Shown: positions 1 to 5,928, counted from the stretch's first letter. The stretch: DNA of 6,585 bases from an uncultured Collinsella sp. (GCA_900554135.1 USFU01000095.1:1-6585), one strand, 5' to 3'. Program-made: numbers and translations. The notes: generated by a model not told the origin, from the letters alone.

Positions 1-681
1 GTTCCCTTTTCGCACAAAGACGAGGCCAAGGCCCTGGGCGCCAAGTGGGACCGGGCCAAGAAGATCTGGTACGTGCCAGATGGCGTCAACCCCGAGCCCT
101 TTGCCGCGTGGCTGCCCGGCGTGGATCGCTCCGACCTCAGCGCGCCCTACATCTACCTGGTGCTGGGCAAGCGCGAATGCTGGAAGTGCCACGAGCAGAC
201 GACGGTCGCGGCCTTTGGCATTCCGTATCGGGCGGCCGAGGATTCGGACAGCTTGGCCGCGCCCAGCGATGCGCCCGCCACGGACGACGCAAGGCGCGTC
301 GCGATCGACACCTCCCACGCCAACGCCGTGGCCATCGTCCCCGCGCTGGGCTGCGTGCCGGCCGAAATCCGCGACTACCTGCACCAGCGCTGCGGCTACA
401 AGCCCGTAACGTCGCGCACCACCAAGACCGCATCGCTCGCCAGCACGTGTACCGGTTGCGGTGCGCTGCAAGGCAGCCATTACCTATTCGAGGAGCCCAC
501 GTCGCCGTTTGCACTCACGGCCATCAACAAACTGCCCGCGCTGGAGTTCGTGCGCGTGGAAGTCGCCGGCGTCTATGGCATCCCCGCCACCCAAGGCGAC
601 TATGATCAGGCGCTCTTCACCTGGGCACGCGACCACCATACTCAGTTCCACAAGAGCCTGTTCGAGGGGATTTACCTGTAG
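1..681 (+). CDS. DUF5710 domain protein with split zinc-binding cysteines (5' end outside window)
   Basis: The reading frame is open from the first base to TAG at 679-681, giving 226 codons; the start lies upstream. Residues 1-40 match the DUF5710 pattern: V-P-F, then KDEAKALGAKWD, a basic stretch, WYVP and a closing F-A-A-W-L. That domain usually begins within about ten residues of the N-terminus, so little is probably missing. DUF5710 occurs alone and attached to primases and plasmid or phage proteins; its biochemical role is not established. The rest is not a family I recognise. It carries CWKC at residues 60-63 and CTGC at 150-153, a pair of CxxC knuckles about 85 residues apart that could form one split zinc ribbon (inference). 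There is no signal peptide or membrane segment in the visible part, so it is probably cytoplasmic. It lies 118 bp upstream of the ATPase gene on the same strand, with the palindrome array between them. Very GC-rich third positions make other frames look open here; they are shadows. Confidence 0.8.
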   Translation, partial: VPFSHKDEAKALGAKWDRAKKIWYVPDGVNPEPFAAWLPGVDRSDLSAPYIYLVLGKRECWKCHEQTTVAAFGIPYRAAEDSDSLAAPSDAPATDDARRVAIDTSHANAVAIVPALGCVPAEIRDYLHQRCGYKPVTSRTTKTASLASTCTGCGALQGSHYLFEEPTSPFALTAINKLPALEFVRVEVAGVYGIPATQGDYDQALFTWARDHHTQFHKSLFEGIYL

Positions 682-688
682 GACAAAA

Positions 689-770
689 CTCGAAAATCGA
701 GTCCAGATTTCCTCGAAAATCGAGTATGATTATCCTCGAAAATCGAGTGTGAAAATCCTCGAAAATCGAG
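689..770 (+). repeat. Array of four identical 13-bp palindromes at a 23-bp period
   Basis: CTCGAAAATCGAG occurs at 689-701, 712-724, 735-747 and 758-770. All four copies are identical and in the same orientation. Each is an inverted repeat, CTCGA/TCGAG around AAA. Start-to-start distance is 23 bp every time, so every linker is 10 bp. Linkers differ but keep T at their first base, and the three internal ones end in TC. The array starts 7 bp after the stop codon of the upstream gene and ends 29 bp before the ATG of the ATPase. A -10-like TATGAT lies in the second linker (725-730), with no convincing -35 hexamer. The layout suggests a multi-site operator for a dimeric DNA-binding protein; if transcribed, it could form four small hairpins. 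The linkers are far too short for CRISPR spacers. The repeat is certain from the sequence; its function is inference. Confidence 0.95.
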
Positions 771-799
771 TATGCGCAGGTAGTGAGGTTTATCAAATC

Positions 800-2098
800 A
801 TGATTTCTTATGGTTCGGAACAGCCCAAATCCTACCGTCCTCGCCTTTTGGACGAACGACTGCAAACCCTGCTCCAGATTTTTGGAGCGGTCGAGATTCG
901 GGGCACAAAGTGGTGCGGCAAATCATGGACCGCGCTCGCATTCGGTGAGAGCGTCGTTCATCTTGACGATCCAAACGTAAAATCGCTGGTCGAAGCCGAT
1001 CCTTCGCTCGCTCTTCAGGGCGATAAGCCGCATGTCATCGATGAGTGGCAGGAGACCCCCGCAACATGGGATGCTACACGCCGCGCCGTAGATGCATCCG
1101 GCGGCGAGAAGGGCCTCTTTATCCTCACCGGGTCGTCAACGCCGGCAAAAGACTCTGTCACTCACAGCGGCGCCGGTCGCATAGTTCGTCTCGACATGAG
1201 CACCATGACGCTTTGGGAACGAGGGCTTTCAACGGGATCCGTTTCGCTGCAAAACCTATTCGAAGGATCATTCGAACCTTCGGCCTATAAAGGCTCGCTC
1301 CCCATGCTGGCCGACGCAATTTGCTGCGGAGGATGGCCGGCACTTGTCGGGGCGAGCCCTCAGATGGCCGCAGAGGTCGTCAACCAGTATCTCGATGCCA
1401 TGTACGAAGTTAGCGTTCCGCAAAAAGGAGGCGTGGGGTCTACAGCACGACACATTGTGTCCTCGCTTGCACGCAACGTTGCGACCTCTGCCACGCTTAA
1501 CACCATCGCTGCAGACGCCTCGTTAGGTGACAGCGACGCCCAGCCGGCAACTTCGACCGTGGCGTTTTACCTCGACATGCTGGAGAGCATGTATGCGCTC
1601 GTCAATCTGCCCGGTTGGGATGCACCCGTCCGCGCAAAGTCCCGCTTGCGCACCAAGCCAAAGCGCTATTTTGCGGATCCCTCCATTCCCGCAGCCGCGC
1701 TTGGAATGAATCCCGAAAGGCTCCTTGCGGACGGCCAAACTTTTGGCCTGCTCTTTGAGTCTCTGTGCATTCACGATCTGAGTGTCTACACCTCATGCCT
1801 GCCCGGCTCGCATCCGGGATCGCTCCACTACTACGGCGACTCCGACGGACTTGAGGTTGATGCCATCATCGAGTTGAACGATGGCCGCTGGGCAGCGATA
1901 GAAATCAAGCTCGGCGAATCCAAAGTTAGCGACGGAATCCGCAACATCGAGCGCCTGCGCCGCAAGGTCGCCCTGAACCCTGCCGCGCGCAACCCCCAGC
2001 CGGAGTTCTGCGCCGTCATCACCGCGACCTCGCCCTTCTGCCGCTACGACGCCGAGCACGACATCTACGTGTTCCCCATTGGAGCGTTGCGGGCGTAG
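800..2098 (+). CDS. AAA+ ATPase with DUF4143 C-terminal domain (COG1373-like)
   Basis: The protein is 432 aa and probably cytoplasmic. The N-terminal AAA (AAA_14-type) domain shows Walker A GTKWCGKS at 35-42, Walker B VIDEWQE at 79-85 with both acidic residues, a sensor-like LFILTGSS at 106-113, and the SGAGRIVRLDM stretch at 123-133 typical of this family. The C-terminal half is DUF4143-like: RYFADPSI at 289-296, LLFESL at 317-322, then EVD (352-354) and EIK (368-370), which fit a PD-(D/E)xK nuclease-like fold. Length is normal for the family. ATPase activity is expected; nuclease activity and the biological role are not established for this family. The ATG at 800 is the only Met in frame after the upstream gene stops, and GAGG at 785-788 precedes it by 11 nt. 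The frame stays open upstream to 461, but only by overlapping the DUF5710 gene. The gene is monocistronic as far as can be seen, and the zinc-ribbon gene converges on it. Confidence 0.9.
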   Translation: MISYGSEQPKSYRPRLLDERLQTLLQIFGAVEIRGTKWCGKSWTALAFGESVVHLDDPNVKSLVEADPSLALQGDKPHVIDEWQETPATWDATRRAVDASGGEKGLFILTGSSTPAKDSVTHSGAGRIVRLDMSTMTLWERGLSTGSVSLQNLFEGSFEPSAYKGSLPMLADAICCGGWPALVGASPQMAAEVVNQYLDAMYEVSVPQKGGVGSTARHIVSSLARNVATSATLNTIAADASLGDSDAQPATSTVAFYLDMLESMYALVNLPGWDAPVRAKSRLRTKPKRYFADPSIPAAALGMNPERLLADGQTFGLLFESLCIHDLSVYTSCLPGSHPGSLHYYGDSDGLEVDAIIELNDGRWAAIEIKLGESKVSDGIRNIERLRRKVALNPAARNPQPEFCAVITATSPFCRYDAEHDIYVFPIGALRA

Positions 2099-2152
2099 GG
2101 CGATCCATTCTGAGGCACCGGATTTGTTCGACCGGCAATTCGGTCAACGAAG

Positions 2153-2434
2153 TTACAGCTCCGTATCGTCATAGGTAATGGCACATCCGCAGGTTGGACA
2201 TTGCTGAGGATAGACTGGAAGACGCAGGCCTGTTCGAGCCCGTAGGTCAGCGGCGTGTTTGTCACGAGTGTCGATGAAGCTGATGTCTAGGCATGGGAGG
2301 TCTGCGCCACAATCCGGACACGGTAGACAGATGTGACTGCAGCTGACTTCGACCGTTGGGAACAGATTCCTATTCATCAGAGCTCGCGGTAGGTTTCCGT
2401 ACACGCCTCGCACGATGTCACTTCGCCATCCCAT
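2153..2434 (-). CDS. Small cysteine-rich zinc-ribbon protein, hypothetical
   Basis: The protein is 93 aa, from the ATG at 2434. I do not recognise the family. It has eight cysteines, including two clear knuckles, CPDC at 39-42 and CPTC at 79-82, the usual pattern of one zinc ribbon; C32, C36, C48 and C84 are additional. The central segment is charged and there is no signal peptide or membrane segment. An in-frame GTG at 2449 would add five residues, but GGGGAG (2438-2443) lies just before the ATG while nothing resembling a Shine-Dalgarno site precedes the GTG, so the ATG is preferred. The gene lies 118 bp downstream of the HNH gene on the same strand, with a long hairpin between them, and I see no convincing promoter of its own, so cotranscription with the HNH gene is possible. 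It ends 54 bp from the end of the convergent ATPase gene. A role as a nucleic-acid-binding or partner protein of the nuclease is speculation. Confidence 0.65.
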   Translation of the reverse strand: MGWRSDIVRGVYGNLPRALMNRNLFPTVEVSCSHICLPCPDCGADLPCLDISFIDTRDKHAADLRARTGLRLPVYPQQCPTCGCAITYDDTEL

Positions 2435-2492
2435 GGTCTCCCCTTTCACGTTTTAGCTGTTGAGGAGAGGATGGCAGGATCGTGCAGCTCCC

Positions 2493-2549
2493 GATGCGAC
2501 GCGGCGCGATCCGATCAATCGACATGATTGGGTTGCACCGCGCCGCATC
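2493..2549. repeat. 57-nt imperfect palindrome (long hairpin) between HNH and zinc-ribbon genes
   Basis: GATGCG at 2493-2498 pairs with CGCATC at 2544-2549. Moving inward there is a one-base mismatch, CGCGG with CCGCG, another mismatch, GC with GC, a small internal loop, CC with GG, a three-base bulge, and CAATC with GATTG around a 5-nt loop. It begins 4 bp after the HNH stop codon. On the minus strand it is not followed by a T-run, so a standard intrinsic terminator is doubtful; an mRNA 3'-end stabiliser or a REP-like element is possible. Confidence 0.55.
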
Positions 2550-2552
2550 TGA

Positions 2553-3635
2553 CTAATACGGGGCAACGGCTTCCGCCCGACGTCGCGATTCCGAGAAATC
2601 GAACTCGGCGCGATGAGCCTCGAGGAATCGAGCGTTGGGGCGCAGATGACGCTCATCCGGCTCCCGCAACACCGACCCGGCAAACGTCGCATAGTCCGTA
2701 TACTGCAGAAGGTACGACCCGCAAAGCTGATAGTCGCCGCGCACCAACTCAAACGAAATCAGATGGGCATCGAAGAGCGAGTGCAGATCGCGGCGTAGCA
2801 GGATTCCGTTGCTGACAACCTGCGATTTGGGACCCGAGTAGTTCTCGATATGCGCGGCTTCGAGCGCTTCGTTGACGTTGCAGCCCGAGACGGCGCATCG
2901 ACCAGTGTAGGCCTCAAAGAGTTCAGTGCGAAAACGCTGCTGGCCAATTCGCTCGCGACGCAGCGCATAACGGACCTTTTCATCATCGCTCGCCGGAGTG
3001 CCAGAAAACTCCGCCGCGACCGGAGCGTCCTTCATGTAGCTCATATCGGGGAAGAAACGAGCGTCTGGTCCACCTTTATGGACGGGGCCATGCAGTACAA
3101 ACCAGCTGTTCTCAGGTTCGTAGCGCTCGACGAATGCGAGGCCCAGCACCTTGTAGCCAGCACTCGTTGCAAAGAACACACCAACGGGAACGCCGCACTC
3201 CATGCAGTTGATCATCTTTTGGTTGTAGTCCTGGTCGCGCCAGTTTTCGACTGAAGCACTTTGCGACGAGTACTTGAGCACCCACGTACCATCCTCAAGA
3301 TAGAGCGGCGGGACATCGGGGTAAGCGCCGCGCTTGGAATTGTGCACGGAGAGCGCAAAGGTCTTCTCGCGCGGATGTTTAACGCGCCCGCGACCAGGCC
3401 AAAAGATGCCCGAATCGCGCGACACCGGAAAGAGTTCGGAATCAATCGTCAGACGAAAAGGATATTGAGGGCTGTCGGCACTCGTGCGATGCGGAAGCTT
3501 ATCCCACAGGCCGCCACGCTGCTCCTCGCGCAAGAACCACTCCCAGGCCTGAACATATTCGAACGGCACAAAGCTGCAAGCGCGGTCGAAACTCGGCCGA
3601 GCAATCAGTGGAACACTAGAAGCGATGCCGTCCAT
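2553..3635 (-). CDS. HNH endonuclease, candidate McrA-like modification-dependent nuclease
   Basis: The protein is 360 aa. The C-terminal third is an HNH domain of the HNH_2 type: CAVSGC at 247-252, LEAAHIENY at 259-266 with the catalytic-type His262, SNGILLRRDLH at 275-285 (Asn276, His285), then LFDAHLI at 287-293. All expected HNH residues are present, so the nuclease should be active. The middle region, with DGTW at 115-118, GVPVGV at 148-153, YKVLGLAFVE at 161-170 and WFVLHG at 178-183, resembles the SRA/PUA-like modules found before HNH domains in ScoMcrA-type type IV restriction enzymes. That would mean cleavage of modified foreign DNA; it is inference from pattern, not a firm match. 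The ATG at 3635 is chosen because GGAGGT (3641-3646) sits 5 nt upstream; an in-frame upstream extension of ten residues lacks such a site. The zinc-ribbon gene follows on the same strand. No methyltransferase is in view, which fits a type IV enzyme. Confidence 0.85.
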   Translation of the reverse strand: MDGIASSVPLIARPSFDRACSFVPFEYVQAWEWFLREEQRGGLWDKLPHRTSADSPQYPFRLTIDSELFPVSRDSGIFWPGRGRVKHPREKTFALSVHNSKRGAYPDVPPLYLEDGTWVLKYSSQSASVENWRDQDYNQKMINCMECGVPVGVFFATSAGYKVLGLAFVERYEPENSWFVLHGPVHKGGPDARFFPDMSYMKDAPVAAEFSGTPASDDEKVRYALRRERIGQQRFRTELFEAYTGRCAVSGCNVNEALEAAHIENYSGPKSQVVSNGILLRRDLHSLFDAHLISFELVRGDYQLCGSYLLQYTDYATFAGSVLREPDERHLRPNARFLEAHRAEFDFSESRRRAEAVAPY

Positions 3636-3665
3636 AAGGAACCTCCAGAAAGAACAGTTCCTCAC

Positions 3666-3693
3666 ATTATCGCCGACGCAGTGATGCCGCCAA
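3666..3693 (-). promoter_or_regulatory. Candidate sigma-70-type promoter of the HNH gene
   Basis: On the minus strand TTGGCG (3688-3693) and GATAAT (3666-3671) are separated by 16 bp, matching the consensus boxes at 4/6 and 5/6. It lies just after the upstream terminator and about 30 bp before the HNH start codon. The small space between terminator and gene makes a promoter here likely, but the -35 match is weak. Confidence 0.35.
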
Positions 3694-3696
3694 ACG

Positions 3697-3729
3697 AAAA
3701 AGGGCCCACTTCCTTCGAAGTGGGCCCTT
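3697..3729 (-). terminator. Intrinsic terminator after the SipW-type operon
   Basis: A perfect 13-bp stem (3700-3712 with 3717-3729) closes a 4-nt loop. Read on the minus strand it is followed by five T residues (3701-3697, two of them overlapping the stem base). It lies 28 bp beyond the stop codon of the distal SipW-type gene and separates that operon from the HNH gene. Confidence 0.9.
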
Positions 3730-3757
3730 GGGCAAGATCGATTAATCTAACTCAGTG

Positions 3758-4702
3758 TTACTTGGAGTCAGGAATGATGCCGACCAAGCTGACGGTGACG
3801 TCGAAGGTCGGGCTTCCTTCGCCAACGTCGAGGCCAGACATATTCTGGCAATCGTTGTCGGTGCCTTCCATCCAGATGACGACTTTAAAGTTAGTGCCAT
3901 CGTAGCCAACGTGAGCGAGCATCTGAGCATCACCCGTCGGCTTTACGTAGGAGTCGCCACTTCCGGTTGCTCCCCAGTTTTTGCCATTCTGATCAACCAT
4001 GTTGGCACCGCACACATGGGCATAAGACGGCGCCATTGTCACCGAAAGGTTGCCAGAATTCACGCAGCTCCAGCCCTCGGTAGCGGAGACATCATTTCCC
4101 TTACCAGTCGGAGGAACAGGAGCATAGACAACCTTAAGCTCATCGTCGATTAGCAGACCAACGCGAAGGCTGCCTTTAATCTTGTTGAACCAGTCTCGCG
4201 AAGCGCCTTCCGATGCGGTTACAACAACGGGACCGTTCGAGCTGCTGTTGTCGAGATAGACGTCAGCTTCACCAGTCTGATTAATCGTATAGAGCGTATA
4301 TTCCGCCATGGTATAGGCGTAATAAGTCTCAGTATCTCCCTCGAGCGTATAGGAGCCCTCAAGCTGCTTGGAGATTGTTGCCTTCTGATAGCCACTTACA
4401 TTTGTACCGTTCCACGATTTTGGAACATACCAGTTAAGGGCATCGTTCGTTGAAGACGGGCTAATTTCATGACCACGACTTGCGGCGGTCGTTTGGTGAT
4501 CACTACCGTCATGAATGGCATCTTTACCGGGCGCAATCTGGAGAACCATTCCGTTTGCCTGAGCGCTAACAGTGCTCGTAGTACCATCGACCTTTGTGTT
4601 TGAAACGAACCAGGCATATGTTGCAGAACCAAGCGCAACCGCCGCCATAACGACAGACAAGGCTGCGACTGCAAGCTGTTTTTTCATCTGCTTAACGCTC
4701 AA
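3758..4702 (-). CDS. Secreted protein with SipW-dependent-type signal peptide (TasA/CalY-like), TTG start
   Basis: The protein is 314 aa. The N-terminus has Lys residues, a hydrophobic core at about 10-26, then GSATYAWFVSN at 25-35, the hallmark of SipW-dependent signal peptides in TasA/CalY biofilm-fibre proteins and related exported proteins. Cleavage near Ala30 is expected. The mature part is Ser/Thr/Gly/Asn-rich and probably beta-rich, ending with IWMEGTDNDC at 276-285 and a final beta-like strand, a C-terminal motif I associate with this protein type in gut Actinomycetota and Firmicutes. The likely role is an extracellular matrix or surface component; this is family inference. The TTG at 4702 is the chosen start: GAGGAGG (4710-4716) sits 7 nt before it, whereas the first ATG (4687) is 22 nt away. 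With this start the signal core lines up without gaps with the neighbouring paralog. It is the distal gene of the pair, behind an internal terminator. No SipW-like peptidase is in the window. Confidence 0.85.
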   Translation of the reverse strand: MSVKQMKKQLAVAALSVVMAAVALGSATYAWFVSNTKVDGTTSTVSAQANGMVLQIAPGKDAIHDGSDHQTTAASRGHEISPSSTNDALNWYVPKSWNGTNVSGYQKATISKQLEGSYTLEGDTETYYAYTMAEYTLYTINQTGEADVYLDNSSSNGPVVVTASEGASRDWFNKIKGSLRVGLLIDDELKVVYAPVPPTGKGNDVSATEGWSCVNSGNLSVTMAPSYAHVCGANMVDQNGKNWGATGSGDSYVKPTGDAQMLAHVGYDGTNFKVVIWMEGTDNDCQNMSGLDVGEGSPTFDVTVSLVGIIPDSK

Positions 4703-4709
4703 CGGAAAT

Positions 4710-4716
4710 CCTCCTC
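4710..4716 (-). promoter_or_regulatory. Strong ribosome binding site that decides the TTG start
   Basis: GAGGAGG on the minus strand lies 7 nt before TTG at 4702-4700. It is only 8 bp past the T-run of the internal terminator, so translation signals begin almost directly after the hairpin. Confidence 0.8.
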
Positions 4717-4723
4717 TCTAAAG

Positions 4724-4754
4724 AAAAAGGCGGGGGACACCTCTCCCCCGCCTT
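4724..4754 (-). terminator. Intrinsic terminator between the two SipW-type genes
   Basis: An 11-bp GC-rich stem (4727-4737 with 4744-4754) closes a 6-nt loop; read on the minus strand it ends in TTTTT then CTTT (4728-4720). It sits 18 bp after the stop of the proximal gene and 21 bp before the start of the distal gene. That leaves almost no room for a separate promoter, so the distal gene probably depends on read-through or on a promoter inside the proximal gene. Confidence 0.88.
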
Positions 4755-4772
4755 GTTTAGCTGCTTATCCCG

Positions 4773-5549
4773 CTAGTTCTTATCGGTCTGAGTAGAGGTA
4801 GCAGTGAAGACAACGTTAATGCGCTTGGAAGCCGTCTTCAGGTTCTCAAGATTGTTCGTAAAGACCTGAGCATCGTCACCATCGTAGAAGACATACATTT
4901 CAACGGTTGTCTCATCCTCGCCAATCTTATCGGCAAGCTTATGCGTGGTGTCAGAAGAGGAGACAATGCCGTCCTTATTGCAAAGCACCCAGTTCTTCCC
5001 GCTCATGACCAGCACGCGAAGCGCAGAATCAAATTTATCATTATCGCCTGTGGCACCCGTAATTTTGGCCGAATCAACTACAAGATTGGTGAGCTCAGCG
5101 CCCTTTGAGCCAACATAAAAGGTGTTCTTTACGGCATACTTTCCAGTAACCGCGGCGGCAGGCGTGCCGGCAGCGTCGGCGCCCTGAGCAGGAACAAGCT
5201 TGACGGTATTGTCGACCTTCAAGCCATCAGTCGCACTGGTACCGAATGCCGTATAGAAGTTAGCCAGCATATCGTACGGAGTCGTGTCGGCGCCATTTGC
5301 CCAATGAGCCGGATAAAGCGGCGTGTTCGCAACAGAAGAATCATCCGTGCGAAGATCCTTAGACTGTTCATTCTCATCACGGATATACATGAACGCAGAG
5401 TTCGACTGAGCAGAAATCTTACTGGTCGTTGCGTCGACCTTGTTGTTGCTCACAAACCATGCGAAGGTGGCGGAGCCGAGGGCTACGGCTGCCACGAGGA
5501 CCATGGCGATGGCGGCGCCCATCTGCTTTTTTAATGCCTTGGTATCCAT
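4773..5549 (-). CDS. Secreted protein with SipW-dependent-type signal peptide (TasA/CalY-like), proximal paralog
   Basis: The protein is 258 aa. Residues 6-35 hold a Lys-Lys pair, a hydrophobic core and GSATFAWFVSN at 25-35, followed by NKVDATTSKISAQ at 36-48; the downstream paralog has the same block at the same positions. This is a SipW-dependent-type signal peptide, with cleavage expected near Ala30. The mature domain is rich in Asp, Thr, Ala and Asn, with predicted beta strands such as NTFYVGSKGAELTNLVV (142-158) and VEMYVFYDGDD (216-226). The last has the position of the paralog's WMEGTD motif but lacks its Cys. The likely role is a cell-surface or biofilm-matrix protein (family inference). 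The ATG at 5549 follows AAAGGGG with a 5-nt gap; the frame is open 56 codons further, but that extension would put the signal peptide deep inside the protein. It is first in the operon, with a long 5' region and a terminator directly after it. Confidence 0.85.
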   Translation of the reverse strand: MDTKALKKQMGAAIAMVLVAAVALGSATFAWFVSNNKVDATTSKISAQSNSAFMYIRDENEQSKDLRTDDSSVANTPLYPAHWANGADTTPYDMLANFYTAFGTSATDGLKVDNTVKLVPAQGADAAGTPAAAVTGKYAVKNTFYVGSKGAELTNLVVDSAKITGATGDNDKFDSALRVLVMSGKNWVLCNKDGIVSSSDTTHKLADKIGEDETTVEMYVFYDGDDAQVFTNNLENLKTASKRINVVFTATSTQTDKN

Positions 5550-5928
5550 GCGGACCCCTTTCTTTCCCCATTCATCCCAGATGACCCTCGAGAAGCCCGG
5601 AAGGGGAGCCCGCGCTTTCGTGTTGGATGCTGCTTGCCCATCCTTTAGACATGGAATTGAGGATACCATAATTCTTACGATTTCCTTATGAGTTTTCGGC
5701 GGCTTAGAGTGCGACATATTCGCGTGGCTACCTTGGGTTATGCGACTTTGTTCGAACGATTTTGACGCACATCATCGAGAGGTCGATAAGTCCGTCTTAA
5801 GCAATAGCTCAAAGGACACGCCGGAGGCACCTCCGAGCACAAGCCTCCCGCCTCTCCCCCACTCGCTATACTGGTGTAGCACGTGTAATTTCTGCCTGCC
5901 TACGCGGGATGTTTGTTGGGAGGATTCC
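5550..5928. other. 379-bp divergent intergenic region
   Basis: This separates the leftward SipW-type genes from the rightward gene at 5929. I find no credible gene in it: the open frames lack start signals or are continuations of neighbouring frames. It should hold the promoters of both units. For the rightward gene there is a candidate at 5762-5790 and an isolated TATACT (5867-5872). For the leftward operon I see no good -35/-10 pair; TATGGT and TATCCT lie within 5659-5669 without a matching -35. A small GGAG/CTCC inverted repeat sits at 5823-5834. Confidence 0.6.
5762..5790 (+). promoter_or_regulatory. Candidate promoter for the 5929 gene
   Basis: TTGACG (5762-5767, 5/6 match) and GATAAG (5785-5790, 4/6 match) are separated by 17 bp, the ideal spacing. 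Transcription from here would leave a leader of roughly 130 nt. The weak -10 box and the alternative TATACT at 5867-5872 keep confidence low. Confidence 0.4.

Noticed and set aside
689..770. Array considered as a mini CRISPR
   Set aside because: Cores are 13 bp and linkers only 10 bp, no cas genes are present, and the cores are perfect palindromes; this is not a CRISPR layout.
461..799. In-frame upstream extension of the ATPase reading frame, overlapping the DUF5710 gene
   Set aside because: It runs through the other gene and the palindrome array, gives low-complexity basic sequence, and the ATG at 800 has its own ribosome binding site and begins the family-like sequence.
2130..2145. GACCG/CGGTC hairpin between the convergent ATPase and zinc-ribbon genes
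   Set aside because: The stem is only 5 bp and no T-run follows on either strand, so I do not call a terminator.
2619..2632. CTCGA/TCGAG inverted repeat with a 4-bp centre, similar to the array palindrome
   Set aside because: It is a single copy inside the HNH coding sequence, has a different centre length, and is explained by the codons there.
2850..4153. Long plus-strand open frames opposite the HNH and distal SipW-type genes (2850-3254, 3261-3905, 3755-4153)
   Set aside because: They are antisense to genes with clear domain motifs, cross the terminator at 3697-3729 and have no recognisable domains.
5550..5717. 56-codon N-terminal extension of the proximal SipW-type gene
   Set aside because: It would bury the signal peptide in the interior and lacks a start signal as good as the one before 5549.
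5823..5834. GGAGG/CCTCC inverted repeat upstream of the 5929 gene
   Set aside because: It is too short, with at most a 4-nt loop and 4-bp stem as RNA, to support a regulatory call.
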